A stretch of DNA of 64,000 nucleotides from Gordionus sp. m RMFG-2023 (lineage: Eukaryota; Nematomorpha; Gordioida; Chordodea; Parachordodidae). The stretch covers positions 85,971,561 through 86,035,560 of the forward strand of contig NC_088775.1 of assembly GCF_954871325.1 (NCBI RefSeq), given 5' to 3'. This document shows, piece by piece, positions 39,251 through 51,756 of the stretch (the first letter of the stretch is position 1; each line of letters begins with the position of its first letter). The notes below the pieces were generated by a model that ran no database searches, had not been told where the DNA came from, and was given only the letters and a program-made list of their open reading frames with translations. The position numbers and the translations under genes were made by a program.

Positions 39251-41979
39251 TTAATAGTAGGAATGTACCGATATTTTTTACCGGATTTGAGTTTAAGATC
39301 TTCCCAATAGGTAGGACCACATTTAAACATATGAGAAAGAAAACGAACCAATGTTTTCTCACTAACGATTAAAGAAGATCCATATTTATTCATAATTATA
39401 TTTATCAGAAGATTTCATATTTATTTATTAAAAAACAATCTAATACCTATTCATTAATAAAAATATAAAAATTATAAATCATAATTATTCAGCTTCATAT
39501 ATTCTTCATCCTAAAAGTCCATTCTTTGTTCTTCCCAGCTGACATCTTCTCCAATTAATCCAATATCTTCACTCCAAATCTCCAACAAAGGACTTTTCTT
39601 TAACAATCTCCCATGTGATAATCACGTTTTCCCTCTATCCCCCAGGAAAACTAAAAATCCCCTGTCAGAAAATAACTGACATTTTCTGTATTAAATTAAA
39701 TTTATTTCTTCTTTTTTTCAACAGCTACAACATGCCCACCCTTCACAAGCCCAGCGTCCCTCTCTCTGTGGTGGTGTTGTATCGAATCGCCCTTTGAATT
39801 GTATCGAATCACCCTTTTGAAATGTATCGGGACGCCTTGAAGACGTTCAGGGAATTTATCGAATCGTCTGCCCTTATGATGATTTATAATATAATATCTC
39901 CGATACATTTCAATATATAATCGCGAAAACATCATATTATCAATAATGACATGTACATTGAGGTATCTGCATTTTACTGAAAGAGAATTTATAAGGCTTG
40001 AATATTTAATCTAGAATGGTTATTAGGATGGTCGCACAGGATGAAATATAGGCTTGAATATTTTATCTAAAATGGTTGTTATAGTAATTTGGTATTTTTA
40101 TTTATATATATTCAAAAAGAAAAATACAAGTGGTATATAAAATGAATATATATTAATTTATATATATTTTGTTGCCTTGAGATATACAAAATAAATTTCA
40201 CTGAACTTTAAATATAAATTATTTAAGTGTTTAAATATATAATAGTTTAACTGAACTTTAAATATAAATTATTTAAGTATTTAAATATATAAAAGCGCAT
40301 ATGCAACACATTTATAATCTATGGAACATTAATATGGACAATGTAATATCCGCAAAACATAATAATTCATTCATTTTAAGACATTTGGGAAATATAAGCT
40401 ATAATATACATTATTTGGATATGATTAATGGTAATTAGGAAATAATGATTTTACATATAATACTGTTATGTGAATACATGGTCTACGTGTGAAATGCAAT
40501 TTCAACACATGTAATTGTCCTTCTATCATGTAAACAAAATCAAAGCTACATTTTTATAAATATCTCCTAAAATAGATATAAAAATCCATTTTTAGGTATT
40601 AAAAATAATGAAAATTTGCCGAACAAAGATTTTAAATAAAATTACAAGACATATGTATAGAAATAAATTTGGATATTTTATAGAGAGGAAAAATATATAA
40701 TATGTAGAAAATACAATATTTTCCATCTAGGAATTACTCAGTATCCTAAGAAAAATATACCATTTCTACCTAACTCTGCCATCACAATTAGCACAAATTC
40801 ACAAAAATGTAGAATGCAAAGTAACAAAAATTAAGAATATAATGGGCTATATGGTACATATGTAAAGAATTTTTAATATACCTTCACAATATAAAATAAT
40901 TTGAGTCTTTTCTTTAAAAAAATGTTCATAAAATAAATAGTAAAATGTGATGTGCTATAAAATTATTACAAAGATAAAAAAAATGTATATGCAGCATAAA
41001 TTTACAAAAAAAATTTACACAAAAAAAAAAACTTTCTTCAGTATGCAAACTAAACAATATTCTCACCTCAAGGCATACCCATCAACACAGGCTGACCTTA
41101 TCTGTAAAAATATTTTCCCTTCACATTGCATACCATAAAAATAATATAATAATTGCAAATAAAACTTTTTATAAAATTTTATAATTTAAAAAAAATATAT
41201 ATATATTATATTAAATAAAAAGATTTTATAATTTAAAAAAAAATTACACATCATCTATATATAATATAAATTCCTACCCAATTTATATATATATCAAATG
41301 CAGACACTAAATCAAAATAACTATCCACATCTAACATTATAGATATTATTCTGACTTCATCACACTTCAATTCCTTTACACTACCATTCATAATTAAATA
41401 TATCATATGTGTAATTCACATTACACCCTATTTCATAAAAATGGTTAATTATTTCAAAATAAATAACATTAACTCACCCTCAATAGATCCCTTAATAACA
41501 TATCAACCTTAATTGAAACTAAAATTAATAATAAATTCTCCCCCACATTCCATCCCTTTAAAAACCCAAAATGCATAATTATATAACACATACTTTATTA
41601 CAAAAGTCCATTTCTATATATATTTTCATAAATTTCAAATATTTAAATATTTAGCTATCCTTTCTGTCCTGCTGATCTTGAGGTCTTATCTTCCTATGAC
41701 GGAATACCTATAACACCATTCAATGAGTGTTAAGGCATACCAAATAATCAGACAATACTTTTTGTCAAAAATGGAATGTAAAATATACATCTAGATAGAC
41801 ATATAATACCACAAATATTATTGTCTTAAATAGCCAAAATGAAGACATCTAATACCACAAATATTATTTCTTAAATGGGCCAAAATGAATCAAATTTCAA
41901 TCCTAATACTCATTACATACTTTCTATCTTAACCTTTGTAAGCTAAATATACAAGATGAAATTATAGAAACCCTTAAAC
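39251..41979. other. AT-rich stretch with short tandem repeats
   Basis: No gene recognised; the open stretches at 39615-39935 and 40947-41138 resemble no family. It contains a doubled AGGCTTGAATATTTAATCTA unit (39,996 and 40,052) and a 50-bp tandem pair at 40199-40292. It may include remains of the Gypsy element's end, but no LTR could be shown. Confidence 0.5.
40199..40292 (+). repeat. two-copy 50-bp tandem repeat
   Basis: The unit ACTGAACTTTAAATATAAAT followed by TATTTAAGT(G/A)TTTAAATATATAA occurs twice with a 50-base period and almost no differences. Confidence 0.8.
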
Positions 41980-44250
41980 TCACCTCTTAATATTCTCAAC
42001 CTTTGGTTAAACCAAAAATGATCGCTAAAGCTTCTTGTTCAATAACTGAATATCGTGTTTCCACTTCTCAGAGAACTCTGAGAAAAAAATAATTGGTCAT
42101 TCCAACCTATCAATTAAATTTAATAATGAATCTCCAACACTTTTATTAGATGCATCAACGGCTAATATTATCTCTAAATCATTGTTATAACATACCAAAT
42201 CGGCCTTTCCTAGATTTTACGTTTTAAAATTTCTAGTAAAATTTATTGGTCACTAGCCTATTCAAAATGAATTCCTTTTTGTAATTATTTATAAAAAGGA
42301 ACAGCAATCTTTGGAAAATCCTTCAAAAATCTATTATAATAATTTAAATACCAAAAAAGATTGAATATATTAGATACATTTTTCAAATTTTTATCCAGAT
42401 GTTTCATCATCGCATTAATTTGATGTCGTAAGTATACAATTTCCATCCCAAAAATACTTTTTTTGTGCTGGCCCATAGACCTTTATCACGAATTCTTTTC
42501 ACAACTTCTTCCACATGTTGATGTTGTTCGGGTGTTATACACCAGTTATCAATACATCATCCATATAATATAAAACACCTTCTAGGACATGTCGTTATCG
42601 TAAATTATTTAATTTCTTTAAAGATAACTGTAAATAAGCAGATGAAAAATCAAATTATGAAAAATATTTTGCACTCTTTAAATTAGCCAAAATTTTCTCA
42701 ATTCTAGGTAATGGATATTTTACTTCCACAACCCTTTGATTTAAAGTAATTCGGAAGTCTGCACATAGCCTCTACTTTCCATTAGATTTTTATGGTGTGG
42801 CTTCTCTATATTCAATCGGAATAATAATTCCATCATTCACCCATTTGTCTAATTCGTCTTCTATTTATTTTTCCCATTCAAAAGAAACTTGTCAACATGC
42901 TAATAATATGGAAAAAATCTTCTTTAAGTTTAACGTCGACTTGATAATCATTAAGATCTCCTAAAGTTTTATCAAAAATTATTCCATATTTTTGTTTAAG
43001 CTAAAATATAGCATTATTAACTTTATTTAACTCGTTAATTTCAAAATTTATAATTTGATCTTTATTAAATCTGTTATAGAGCTACACGGCTCTACCATTA
43101 CTTTTTCCGGATATTCGAGGAGATGTTTAACGGGAATTTTTTCTTCGTTCAATAAAATAGCCTTTTATATTTCTCCAAATCTATTTCTAATATTATCCGC
43201 GATTATTTTTATTTCAGCATTATCGGCTGCTCTATTTATGATAAAAAGATCCCAATAATTATTATGAGGCCCAATTTTAGTAATACAAAACAATCCACCC
43301 CTTAATGGTCTCTGCATTCTTTTCAACAACCCATAAATCCAAATTTATAGTTGTATCATTGAAAACCTCGTCCCACTTGGTTTTACTCAAAACTATAATT
43401 TCTGATCCATCAATTGTTTAACGCACATATTTTCTTCTTCAATGATGCCATGTGGTCAATATATTTAAAAAGTATTTTCGGACATGATAGAAATGCTAGC
43501 ACACGTTTCAAACACCATTTCAATGTACACATATGGTCAATCCTTAATTTAACCCGAGGACAAGGGGACAGTGTTCATTCAATCGTACAGTCATTAAAAT
43601 TTTATGTTTTAATCGGCTGATTTGTATTCTATCAGAAATTTTAATATAATTACAATCTAATTTCATCCATAAATCTAACTGGGAATTTAGAGGCTTCTTA
43701 ATATCATAATATATGCTTTTTAATAAAATACATAGGATATTTTTCCTATTTAAAATTATTATAACCCTTTTATTCAGATTATAATGTTATTTAACATTTT
43801 TAATTATACCAACATGGTAATAAAAATTTCTATCATAGCCAATCCTTTTATGAGAGTTACTTTTCAGTTTACAAATATCATAAATTTGACAATGGTTTCT
43901 TTTATTTAATATATCCTCAGGATCTTTCACATTATATTTATTAAAAAAATTATTATTATAATTCACTGATTCCTCGACTTTGCACAATTCTTGGCCACAT
44001 GTCTAGCCTTTTTACATTTAAAACAAAAACGTGAATCTTCCTCATCTGATTCTAACAATTCAAATTTTATTTGTGGAATTAATATTTGAAATATTTCTTA
44101 CAGTGGAATTTACCAATACTGACTTTTTTAAAGGAAAACCAACTACATGTTTCAGCTTTATGTCCTTTATAACCACATCGGTTACAAATAATATTATTCA
44201 AAGTATATTTCTTTTAAAATTAAAATTTGTACTTTTATTATTGTAAATGA
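41980..44250 (-). mobile_element. Ty3/Gypsy-type LTR retrotransposon fossil
   Basis: Read on the minus strand, the parts appear in order: gag-type zinc knuckles (CNRCGYKGHKAETC and CFKCKKARHVAKNC, about 44,200-43,990), a protease/early pol region, reverse transcriptase (YLRHQINAMM, LNYYNRFLKDFPKIAVPFYK near 42,300) and the start of RNase H (YSVIEQEALAIIFGLTK near 42,050). Integrase and both LTRs are not recognisable. The element is broken, with well over ten interruptions, and looks old. No LTR pair means its age cannot be estimated from LTR divergence. Confidence 0.8.
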
Positions 44251-44289
44251 TATTTTCGGTTCAGATATTATTATATATATATAAGTTTT

Positions 44290-45400
44290 AGAAATAGGGG
44301 TAATTTTTATAGTTTGTGTCTGTAAATATTTGCTAATATAGATGTTAAATTATACACAACATAATAGGAAATTATCATAAAAATAAACATGTATGAATTG
44401 AAAAATGAGAAAATAGGTAAAGAATAATTGATACTTATATTAATGAAACATTCAACAAGACATGAGAAGCTCAATATCAAAGGTCATTATTCTCTTTATC
44501 TACTATATCATGGTCTCAAGCATCGGTACATACAAAATATGTGGGGTATTCGTTCATCGCTATATATTTCAATAACAGTATTCATTTTCTTAAAACACTG
44601 ACTCTTAATATCCGACCTGCCCATTTTTCCAAATAAACACCTATATCCTGCCCTCGAGCTCTGGGCCAATAAACCTTCGATTGCCTATCATTCCCTATTC
44701 ATGTTTGTAGAAAGATTGACAACCAGAAAGTATAAAATAACTTTCGATTTGTCAACGTTGACAGGGGAGCTATGAATGGATTGAATTATCCTCCACAGTC
44801 AAAATTTGGGCTTCATCTATCTTCCGAACAATTAAGAATACCAATTGGCTTTTGTACTGGTTGCAATTCTTCTTTTAACTGTTCTCTCTGCAACATAAGA
44901 GTTGACGAAAATGAACACCATCCATTACCCTATCGATTCTCTAAAGGCCCTCATTCAAGACATAGCACAGTCGACAATATAATATCTAATTTCATGAGAA
45001 GGGGATATCTTTCTCGTTACATCTGTATAGATATATTCCCACACCCAAAAATAAGCAAATATTCATAGCTAAACATTATTAAATTCATTCCTGTTGTCAC
45101 AGCAACCCTCTGTAACTTCGGTCACGAGGCACTTTCCTTCCTGAAAGAGATGGAAGAAAAATTATTCATCTCATGGGAGTTCCTAAATAATAATTCTATA
45201 TTCCCCAGAACATGTAGCTTATTTTCTATCCTTTACAATAGTATTTTTATTAGTCATTTATTTTAGTCCTTTTTTTAGAAAAATATATTTACTTTTTTTG
45301 TCTTGACATATATCCAGCATATAATTCAATTTTTATTATTTTATAAATATTTTGCCATTTTTTAGATATTTTTTAAAAATATTTTTGTATTTTAATTTGG
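44290..45400 (+). mobile_element. retroelement fossil, copy B
   Basis: Paralogue of 34330-35450 over its whole length. A 98-codon open stretch at 44772-45068 reads FGLHLSSEQLRIPIGFCTG and then FSKGPHSRHSTVDNIISNFM, the region that precedes the restriction-endonuclease-like domain in the retroelement group named for copy A. The element is broken and old; no termini are recognisable. It abuts the Gypsy fossil, which has the opposite orientation. Confidence 0.65.
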
Positions 45401-45858
45401 CTAAAATTTTGGGTTAGATTTTTTTAGAAATCGAGACTACAAAACCAAAAATCACAATTTTATTTTATTTATTTATCGTGTTCATGTCTGCTTTTGTAAT
45501 ATTTAAATTTTCTTTAGTTTTTTATGTCAACCAATGCCTAGAGTATTTTATCAACACAAAATATTGGGTATCAAATAGAAGTGATTTAAATAATATTTTA
45601 ACTAAAATAATAGCATTCGATCTTGGTTTTTATTGATTGAACTTGGTATGGGGGGTGGGGGGGGGGGAATGAAAGGTAATAAAAGTATCTTTTGACTATC
45701 ATGTTTAATATTACTTTAAATGGTCGTGTCTAGGTCTCTGGGTCAGGATTATTTTATCATCATATAATGGATAATTCTATATCTTTTTATTGTATCAAAA
45801 TGATATAAATTATATTAAATTATATCTTACTGAACTAAAATCTATGTGTCTATATATA
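45401..45858. repeat. duplicated block B up to the pogo-like insertion
   Basis: Matches 38,370-39,125 of block A in order and orientation. It contains a G run at 45651-45667. Sequence continuity resumes at 47,830 beyond the inserted element. Confidence 0.65.
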
Positions 45859-47829
45859 GGGGAGACCAGAACTAGTCGGAAGGGGCTTGTCGGTTCAAAG
45901 GATTTTATTTTAAAACCAGTAAAGATTAAAATTTGAAATTTAGTTCTAAAATAGAATTCTATAATATCCATAATTGGGAATAGAAATAATTTATAATATT
46001 TAGCTATTTAAATTTTTATCGGTTATGACATGTTTTTGACGTAAAAATTACAATATTTTCACTTAATATTAGTAGGTTGTATTAAAAAATTAAAAGTTTA
46101 ATCATGACAAAATGAACATTATATGAAAGTTAAATTATCTATTTTAATATTTGGGAAAGTTTCAGATTGATATATAATGCTTAAATATATGTTAAAATCA
46201 AATTAGTAATATTACCACCATTGATTAGTAGCAGTGGCGTAGCTAGGAATTTTCCTTAGAGGGGGTCCATACATATAAAAGCCTGGGGGACTTCGCCCCC
46301 CAGGTCCCCCTTAACGGGCCTTCGGCCCTTTTGCCCGGCCTTCGGTCGGGTTTATCTTACAAATCATAACCATATCATCGATAATATATAATAAATATAT
46401 TTTTTTAAATGCATCAATAATTTGTTTTATAATTTAGTAGATTATTCTCAATCTTTATAATAATACCATCCAGAATAATTTTATTAGTAATTTAAAATCC
46501 TTCCACAAACATCAAAACCATCAAAATAAAAATATTATTGGTATTTATTTGATATAAAGTCACCACTTATATGTCTTTTGAATGTATAATCTAAAAATAA
46601 ATTTTTGCTCTGGGAGGGGTCCAAACTCGAAAACCACCCCCGTAGCTACGCCACTGATTAGTAGAATCGTGGCTAGTCGGCGCAATCAGTCAATTTTTAT
46701 AATATTATTATGGTACCCAAATATGTATGCAAAATTCAAAATAGTAAAATTTTTACTAAAAAAAGACTATGAAGAAACTATAAAACTGTATGAAAATGAT
46801 ATCTCATTAAAAAAATACCATTTATTACAGGTTAAAATATAATATTTTATAAATGTAATATATTAAAAAATAATTTTATATAAATTTATTAAGGTGATTG
46901 ATATTTCATAATACATTTCAATTTTAATATAATATCAGACCTAAATAAATATCTTGCAAACTAAAATCTTCATATACATATTGTGTTAATATATTATATA
47001 TTGTCACAAATATTAAATCTTAGCCTGATAATAGGATCAATTATTTAAATTAATTATATCGCAAACAGATATAAAATATATATTTTAATTGACAATATAA
47101 TATGATTCAAATTAATACATTTTATTAGATATGAACATTTTAGCATATAAATTTTAACCTGATAACAATATCAATATATTTAAATGAATTATATCTAACA
47201 AACAAATATTTATATATATATATATCTATTTTAATTGACAATATAATATGATTCAAATTAATTCATTTTATTGGATGTGAACATTTTAGTTATCAGATTA
47301 TATTTAGCTAGATAGTAAAATCAAATGATGTTATATATTTAAATATAGAATTAGATAAATTTTGAATAAATTTATTATTAATAAAAAATAAGCATTAATA
47401 AAAAAATTAATAAAAGATGTGTGTATTGTATGTAAACAGGGTTATAAAAGTTTTCATAATTTTGAAGATTGGTTTCAATGTAGAGTGGTTCTCTGTCAAA
47501 AAAAATTGTTATTTTATTTTTTTTATTGTAAATAGAATATTATATATAAATCAGTTATATATTAAAATCTCAAAAAAAATTTTTTTTGTCCCATAAGAAA
47601 CCTAATAAACCACTTGATTCGACTAGCCCCATTGATAATCCACCACGGGTTAAATGACTTTTACTAATTTCTAGAAATAAATTATTAAATATTTAAAAAA
47701 TATAACAGTGTATATTTATAGGTAGATGTTTAAGTTATCTATTGGTATTTTGTAAGATCTTATATGATCATTATTTTCGGAGCTATGATGATTTTGACAA
47801 AAATTGCGCCGACAAGCCCTGGTCTCCCC
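45859..47829 (+). mobile_element. pogo-like (Tc1/mariner superfamily) element, decayed
   Basis: The ends GGGGAGACCAG and, at the right, CTGGTCTCCCC are inverted repeats with further shared GGGCTTGTCGG inside. TA lies directly outside both (45857-45858, 47830-47831), the target expected for this superfamily. Near the right end (about 47,417-47,505) a reading of CIVCKQGYKSFHNFEDWFQC and then LCQKK resembles the C-x2-C ... W-x2-C zinc-binding tail of some pogo-type transposases. An N-terminal-like patch lies at 46,700-46,842. The catalytic core is not recognisable. About 1.5 kb remains after subtracting the nested hAT miniature element. Confidence 0.6.
46232..46656. mobile_element. 425-bp hAT miniature element nested in the pogo-like element
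   Basis: The left end is CAGTGGCGTAGCTAGGAATT and the right end CCCCGTAGCTACGCCACTG. The target duplication ATTAGTAG is perfect at 8 bp (46224-46231, 46657-46664). The interior has strong GC-rich hairpins (GGGGGACTTCGCCCCCC; GGGCCTTCGGCCC; CCCGGCCTTCGGTCGGG). CAGTGGCGTAGC termini are widespread among hAT elements. A related end fragment is at 5030-5119. Confidence 0.93.
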
Positions 47830-47959
47830 TAGTATAAAAGAGAATAATAAAATAAAAATTTTCATTTAAAACGATAAGATGTTAAGTTTGTTATAATACG
47901 CAAAAACGATAAGATAAGTTTGAAAATTTGTAAATAAACTTATATTTTTTTTATGATTA

Positions 47960-48120
47960 TATGCAAATTTTTTAATGAATTATGTTTATGAAGATGATTG
48001 GCTATGCACAGAAAATATATTTTGTTAGATGAATCATTTTATTATGTAAATTAGATGAAAACGCGAGATAATAATAAAGATTTTATACTTTAACGGTTTA
48101 ACAATTGTCTAATGATTCAC
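47960..48120 (+). pseudogene. decayed paralogue of the 100-codon ORF at 55136-55438
   Basis: Patches read ED(D)WLCTEN and, after interruptions, REIIIKILYFNGLTIV followed by a stop. They are nearly identical to YEDWLCTDN and HEIIVDILYFNGLTIV-stop of the minus-strand frame at 55136-55438. The DNA similarity continues past the stop. The family is unknown. Confidence 0.5.
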
Positions 48121-48412
48121 TTTTTAATTTTTTACTTTTTATATTTTTCTTATAATTTTTATTTTCTTTAAAACCTTTTATATTACGGAGTGTAATTATG
48201 ATTATTAGATGAATAAAGATCATTAAAGGGTATTTAATTTGAATATATAATTTTGACTCTTTTACGTTATTAACATTTTGTTTAATCTAATATCATCTTC
48301 TACAATGGTTCAAACTTTCAATTTCACAAAGTTTAATGAAATAAAATATACAAAGAAGGTTAAATAATTCAATTTGTAATTAACTTAATTATGTTTATTG
48401 AATTGGAATATA

Positions 48413-51124
48413 CAGTGGCCCCTACACTTTTTGAGCGAATGAAGCAGAATACCCCCATGAAAAGTACCCCCTTGAAAAGTATCCCCCCCCCCCCCCCCCA
48501 AATGATAATTATGACCCATGAATTTCAAAAATAATTTTTATTGCATCAATTTTTAATATATAATATAAATAAAATGAAAAAAATATCACTTTATAAATAT
48601 TATTTTTAAATTAATAATTTAGATAAATTAGGGGAAGAGAAAGCGAAAGAATTTATAATTTCATCAGTATTTAATTGTTTAAATAAAATTTTTTCCATTG
48701 ATAATATGGTTAAATTATTGAGAAAAGAATCTTTCATGGTACTGCGCAGTCTTGTTTTAATTAATTTAATTTTACTCATACTCTTTCGGCAGTATATGAG
48801 GTTGTGGGAATGGTTAATAAATATTTATATAAAATTCTTAAATTAGGGAAAGCAGAAAAATTTAAAAGTAAACGATAAGGTAAAATAAATGAATAGTTTT
48901 TCTAATCTGAATCGTAAGTCCCTGAATTATCATCATCATCAGAAGAAGCTAAATAATGTATTGGTAAAAATATTTTAATTAAATAAATTTACAATTCTCA
49001 GAATCTGACAAATCTTTAGATTCTTGAACCTCTAGGTCATGAGTAATAATTACATTTCCCATTTTAGCCATCTTATAAATATTTCTAAACTTCAACATTT
49101 CTTCGAAAATTGACTTGAATTTAAATTGTAAAATTCACAGATATCCTCGATATCGTCATTCCGTTTGGCGTAAAAAATGATGTTTGATGTAAAAATTTCA
49201 TGGAATCATCATTAAATCTTTCGTTAAACTGCATAATAATTAAATTGAGTACAGCATAAAACACACCTATTTTAAAGCTAAAAATATTTCAATATTTAAT
49301 GATGAAAGTATATATACCTCTCCTTTTTGGATTGTAATGTTTGAAGTCTAGAACTTTCAAAAATCAAAATGTAGATTTCTCTCCTTCATAAAATCTTGCG
49401 CCTTTGAAAAAACATCCAAAAATTCAGTGTTATTATCTATTAGATTAACAAATAATTAAGACAATAATTTATATTATACTTCTCAAATTAATCAAGCAAT
49501 CTTTTGTCAATTGAATTTGATTTATTGCATACCCTATATCCTTCGAAATGGTTTGCAATTTTGTACAAGCCAAACTTGTTATCAACAATATTTTCCAAAA
49601 CACAAAGTGATAAGATAAAATCAAATTTTTCTATTCCTAGCCATAGTGGAAGTCTTCAGAATCCTTTAAATTTGTTAAAGCTGCCCTCAAGGCATCATAA
49701 AGTTGAAAAAATTTACAATAGCTTTATATGACGATAGCCAGCTTCTAAATAAAAAAAACATTTAAAATTTAAATAAATAAGGAACTATTACCGAGTGGTA
49801 TTCTTGACGCGTAGAAATAGTTGCGATATTTTCAGATCATTACACTGAAATTTTTTGAGTACCCCATATCTTTTTACACCATTAAAATAGACATATCTCA
49901 TCTAGTAATCCTAGAACATTACGAAGTTCTTTAATTGATTGGCATAATTAAACAACGATTAAATTTAATCGATGACAATAACACCAAATAAAAGCTGCCT
50001 TTGGCGCCTCTGCTCTAATCAAGGCTTGCACACCATTGATTCTTCCACTCATGTTTGAGGCGCCATCATAACTTTGCCCAACTAGATATTCAAGGGGTAA
50101 ATTCGTCGAGCCAAGTTTGGATATTATATTATGCTTTATATCGAGACCTGTGGTATTTCCCGTACAATATATGTCAATCAGTCTTTCAACAGGCTTCGGC
50201 GTCTCGCTATTTTCAACATATCTTACTATCAAAGCTATTGCTTCTGATTTCGAAACATCGTATGTGCCATCAACTATGATTGAAAAGCACCTGTTAAATG
50301 TAATCTCATTTTGAATTTTTTTTATAACCATATTTTTCATGGTTTCAATGAGAATGTTTATGTTATTATATGATAATAGGTTTGAATATAATTTCGTTTT
50401 TAATCCCTTATTTTTTTTATCCTTTTTTCTTTCTTCATTTTGCTGTATATACATTTTTAGTATAGGTTCAGAATCTGCAATAAGCTTAATAAGGGCCATC
50501 ATATTGCCTTCTTGTTGCCTGTTCCCCCAGAAGGCTTGGTTACGAGATATTAAATAATCTAAACATCTTATTATAATTCTTATAATAGAACGGTTATTAT
50601 CTATACATTCTTTCTGAGGTGTTATAAATTTTAATATCAATTTTTTATTATGAGAAAGCCTTCCATATTCGGCCATCATATGTGCCTGTGAACATTCATG
50701 CAGAATAATATCACGATTAATATTTTGCCATTTATCTAGACCTTCACATGTCCATTTTGAATTTGCGTGTGGACCACCAAATAAGAGACATGTTAAGCAA
50801 TAAACTTTATACATTTTAATACTATAAGTAATCCAATTTCTAGGAATTTTGCTATTGTCAATATTGGTTAATATTTTTAGGAATATTTTAAAATTAGAAA
50901 AATAATTTATGACAAGAAATTTCGGATAACAAATTTACTAAACATCGACCAAAATTTTCGTCAATATATTAAATTAAATATTAAGAGGGGGGGGGGTCTT
51001 ATTGTTACATTTATAAACCAGAAATCACATGATCATGATGGATGTAAAAAAAAGTACCCCCACTCAAATTTACTGAAGCAGTTGCTTCGGACCCCCCCCC
51101 CCCTCCACGTTGTAGGGGCCCCTG
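48413..51124 (-). mobile_element. hAT element with DUF4371/ZMYM1-type transposase
   Basis: The ends are CAGTGGCCCCTACAC (left) and, on the other strand, CAGGGGCCCCTACAAC (right). The target duplications GGAATATA (48405-48412) and GGAATATT (51125-51132) differ at one base. The element is 2712 bp, and the transposase runs leftward from about 50,862. G/C runs lie just inside both ends (48485-48499; 51092-51104). This is the best preserved hAT of the window, but its transposase frame is broken after 49,948. Confidence 0.9.
49948..50862 (-). pseudogene. DUF4371/ZMYM1-type hAT transposase, N-terminal two thirds
   Basis: The longest open frame of the window (288 codons from ATG 50814; the frame extends upstream to about 50862 as NIDNSKIPRNWITYSIK). 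A TTF-type zinc-finger-like start (W-TYSIK-YKVYCLTCLLF) is followed by helical filler, then FSIIVDGTYDVSKSEAI with the first catalytic Asp, GQSYDGASNMSG with the second, and CHRLNLIVV. The stop at 49948 precedes further homologous patches in shifted frames (IKELRNVLGLLDEI and onward to about 49,300), so the C-terminal part is frameshifted. hAT transposases excise and insert DNA with 8-bp target duplication. Antisense open frames here are shadows. Confidence 0.88.
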
Positions 51125-51132
51125 GGAATATT

Positions 51133-51756
51133 AATAAATGTTATATGACAATATGCATAATTTGCTTCCTCTAAATAAAACCTATTTCGCATTATAATTA
51201 AATTAATGTTTCGGATATTACAACAACATAAAATATTACGGATAGCAATTAAAATATCGATATAGATATCAAATAAAAGCTAATTAAAATAAAGGAGAAA
51301 AATAGGATGCCCTTCTTGACAGGCTATCGACTAGTTATTTTATAAAGAGAATATAATATCCAAATAATTATACACAGGGTTTCGAACCGTTAAGTATAGC
51401 GGTTTGTTTCGGGATTTAGTTTAAAATTTTATAAAGGTTTCGTTCTATTTCGGTTTTTTTTGAAAAATATCGGTTCGGTTTAAAATTTATAACGGTTTTT
51501 CAGTTTGTTCCGGTTTTATAAATTTGATTTTTAAGAAAAATGAATCATAAACCATGTATATTAAAACTTAGAGAAAAATCTTTTTATTAAACTAAGTAAA
51601 TATAAATTAGACAAATTAATTTTTTTTATTTAATAAATACCTGGGAAATCTAATTAAGGCTTTCATGCGAGATTAATAAACCTTCAAAATCATCATCTAA
51701 ATTATATTTCGAATGTGAACACGAAGGCATAGTATCTAGAATTTCAATATTCTGAT
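51133..51756. other. AT-rich stretch with CGGTTT repeats
   Basis: No gene. The stretch 51,365-51,520 has repeated TTTCGGTT/CGGTTTT motifs starting at ACAGGGTTTCGAACCG, possibly one end of a further decayed hAT element whose other end I did not find. ATCGATATAGATATCAAATAAAAGCTAATT at 51,259 is the motif also found in the foldback arms. Confidence 0.4.

Noticed and set aside
34330-45400. Blocks A and B as the two LTRs of one large element around the Gypsy fossil
   Set aside because: They are direct repeats about 10 kb apart, but they contain retroelement coding sequence, not LTR features. They differ by a 2.7-kb segment, and the Gypsy fossil runs in the opposite orientation with no matching termini.
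49504-50557. Plus-strand open frames over the hAT transposase
   Set aside because: Antisense of the clearly homologous minus-strand transposase; no independent motif.
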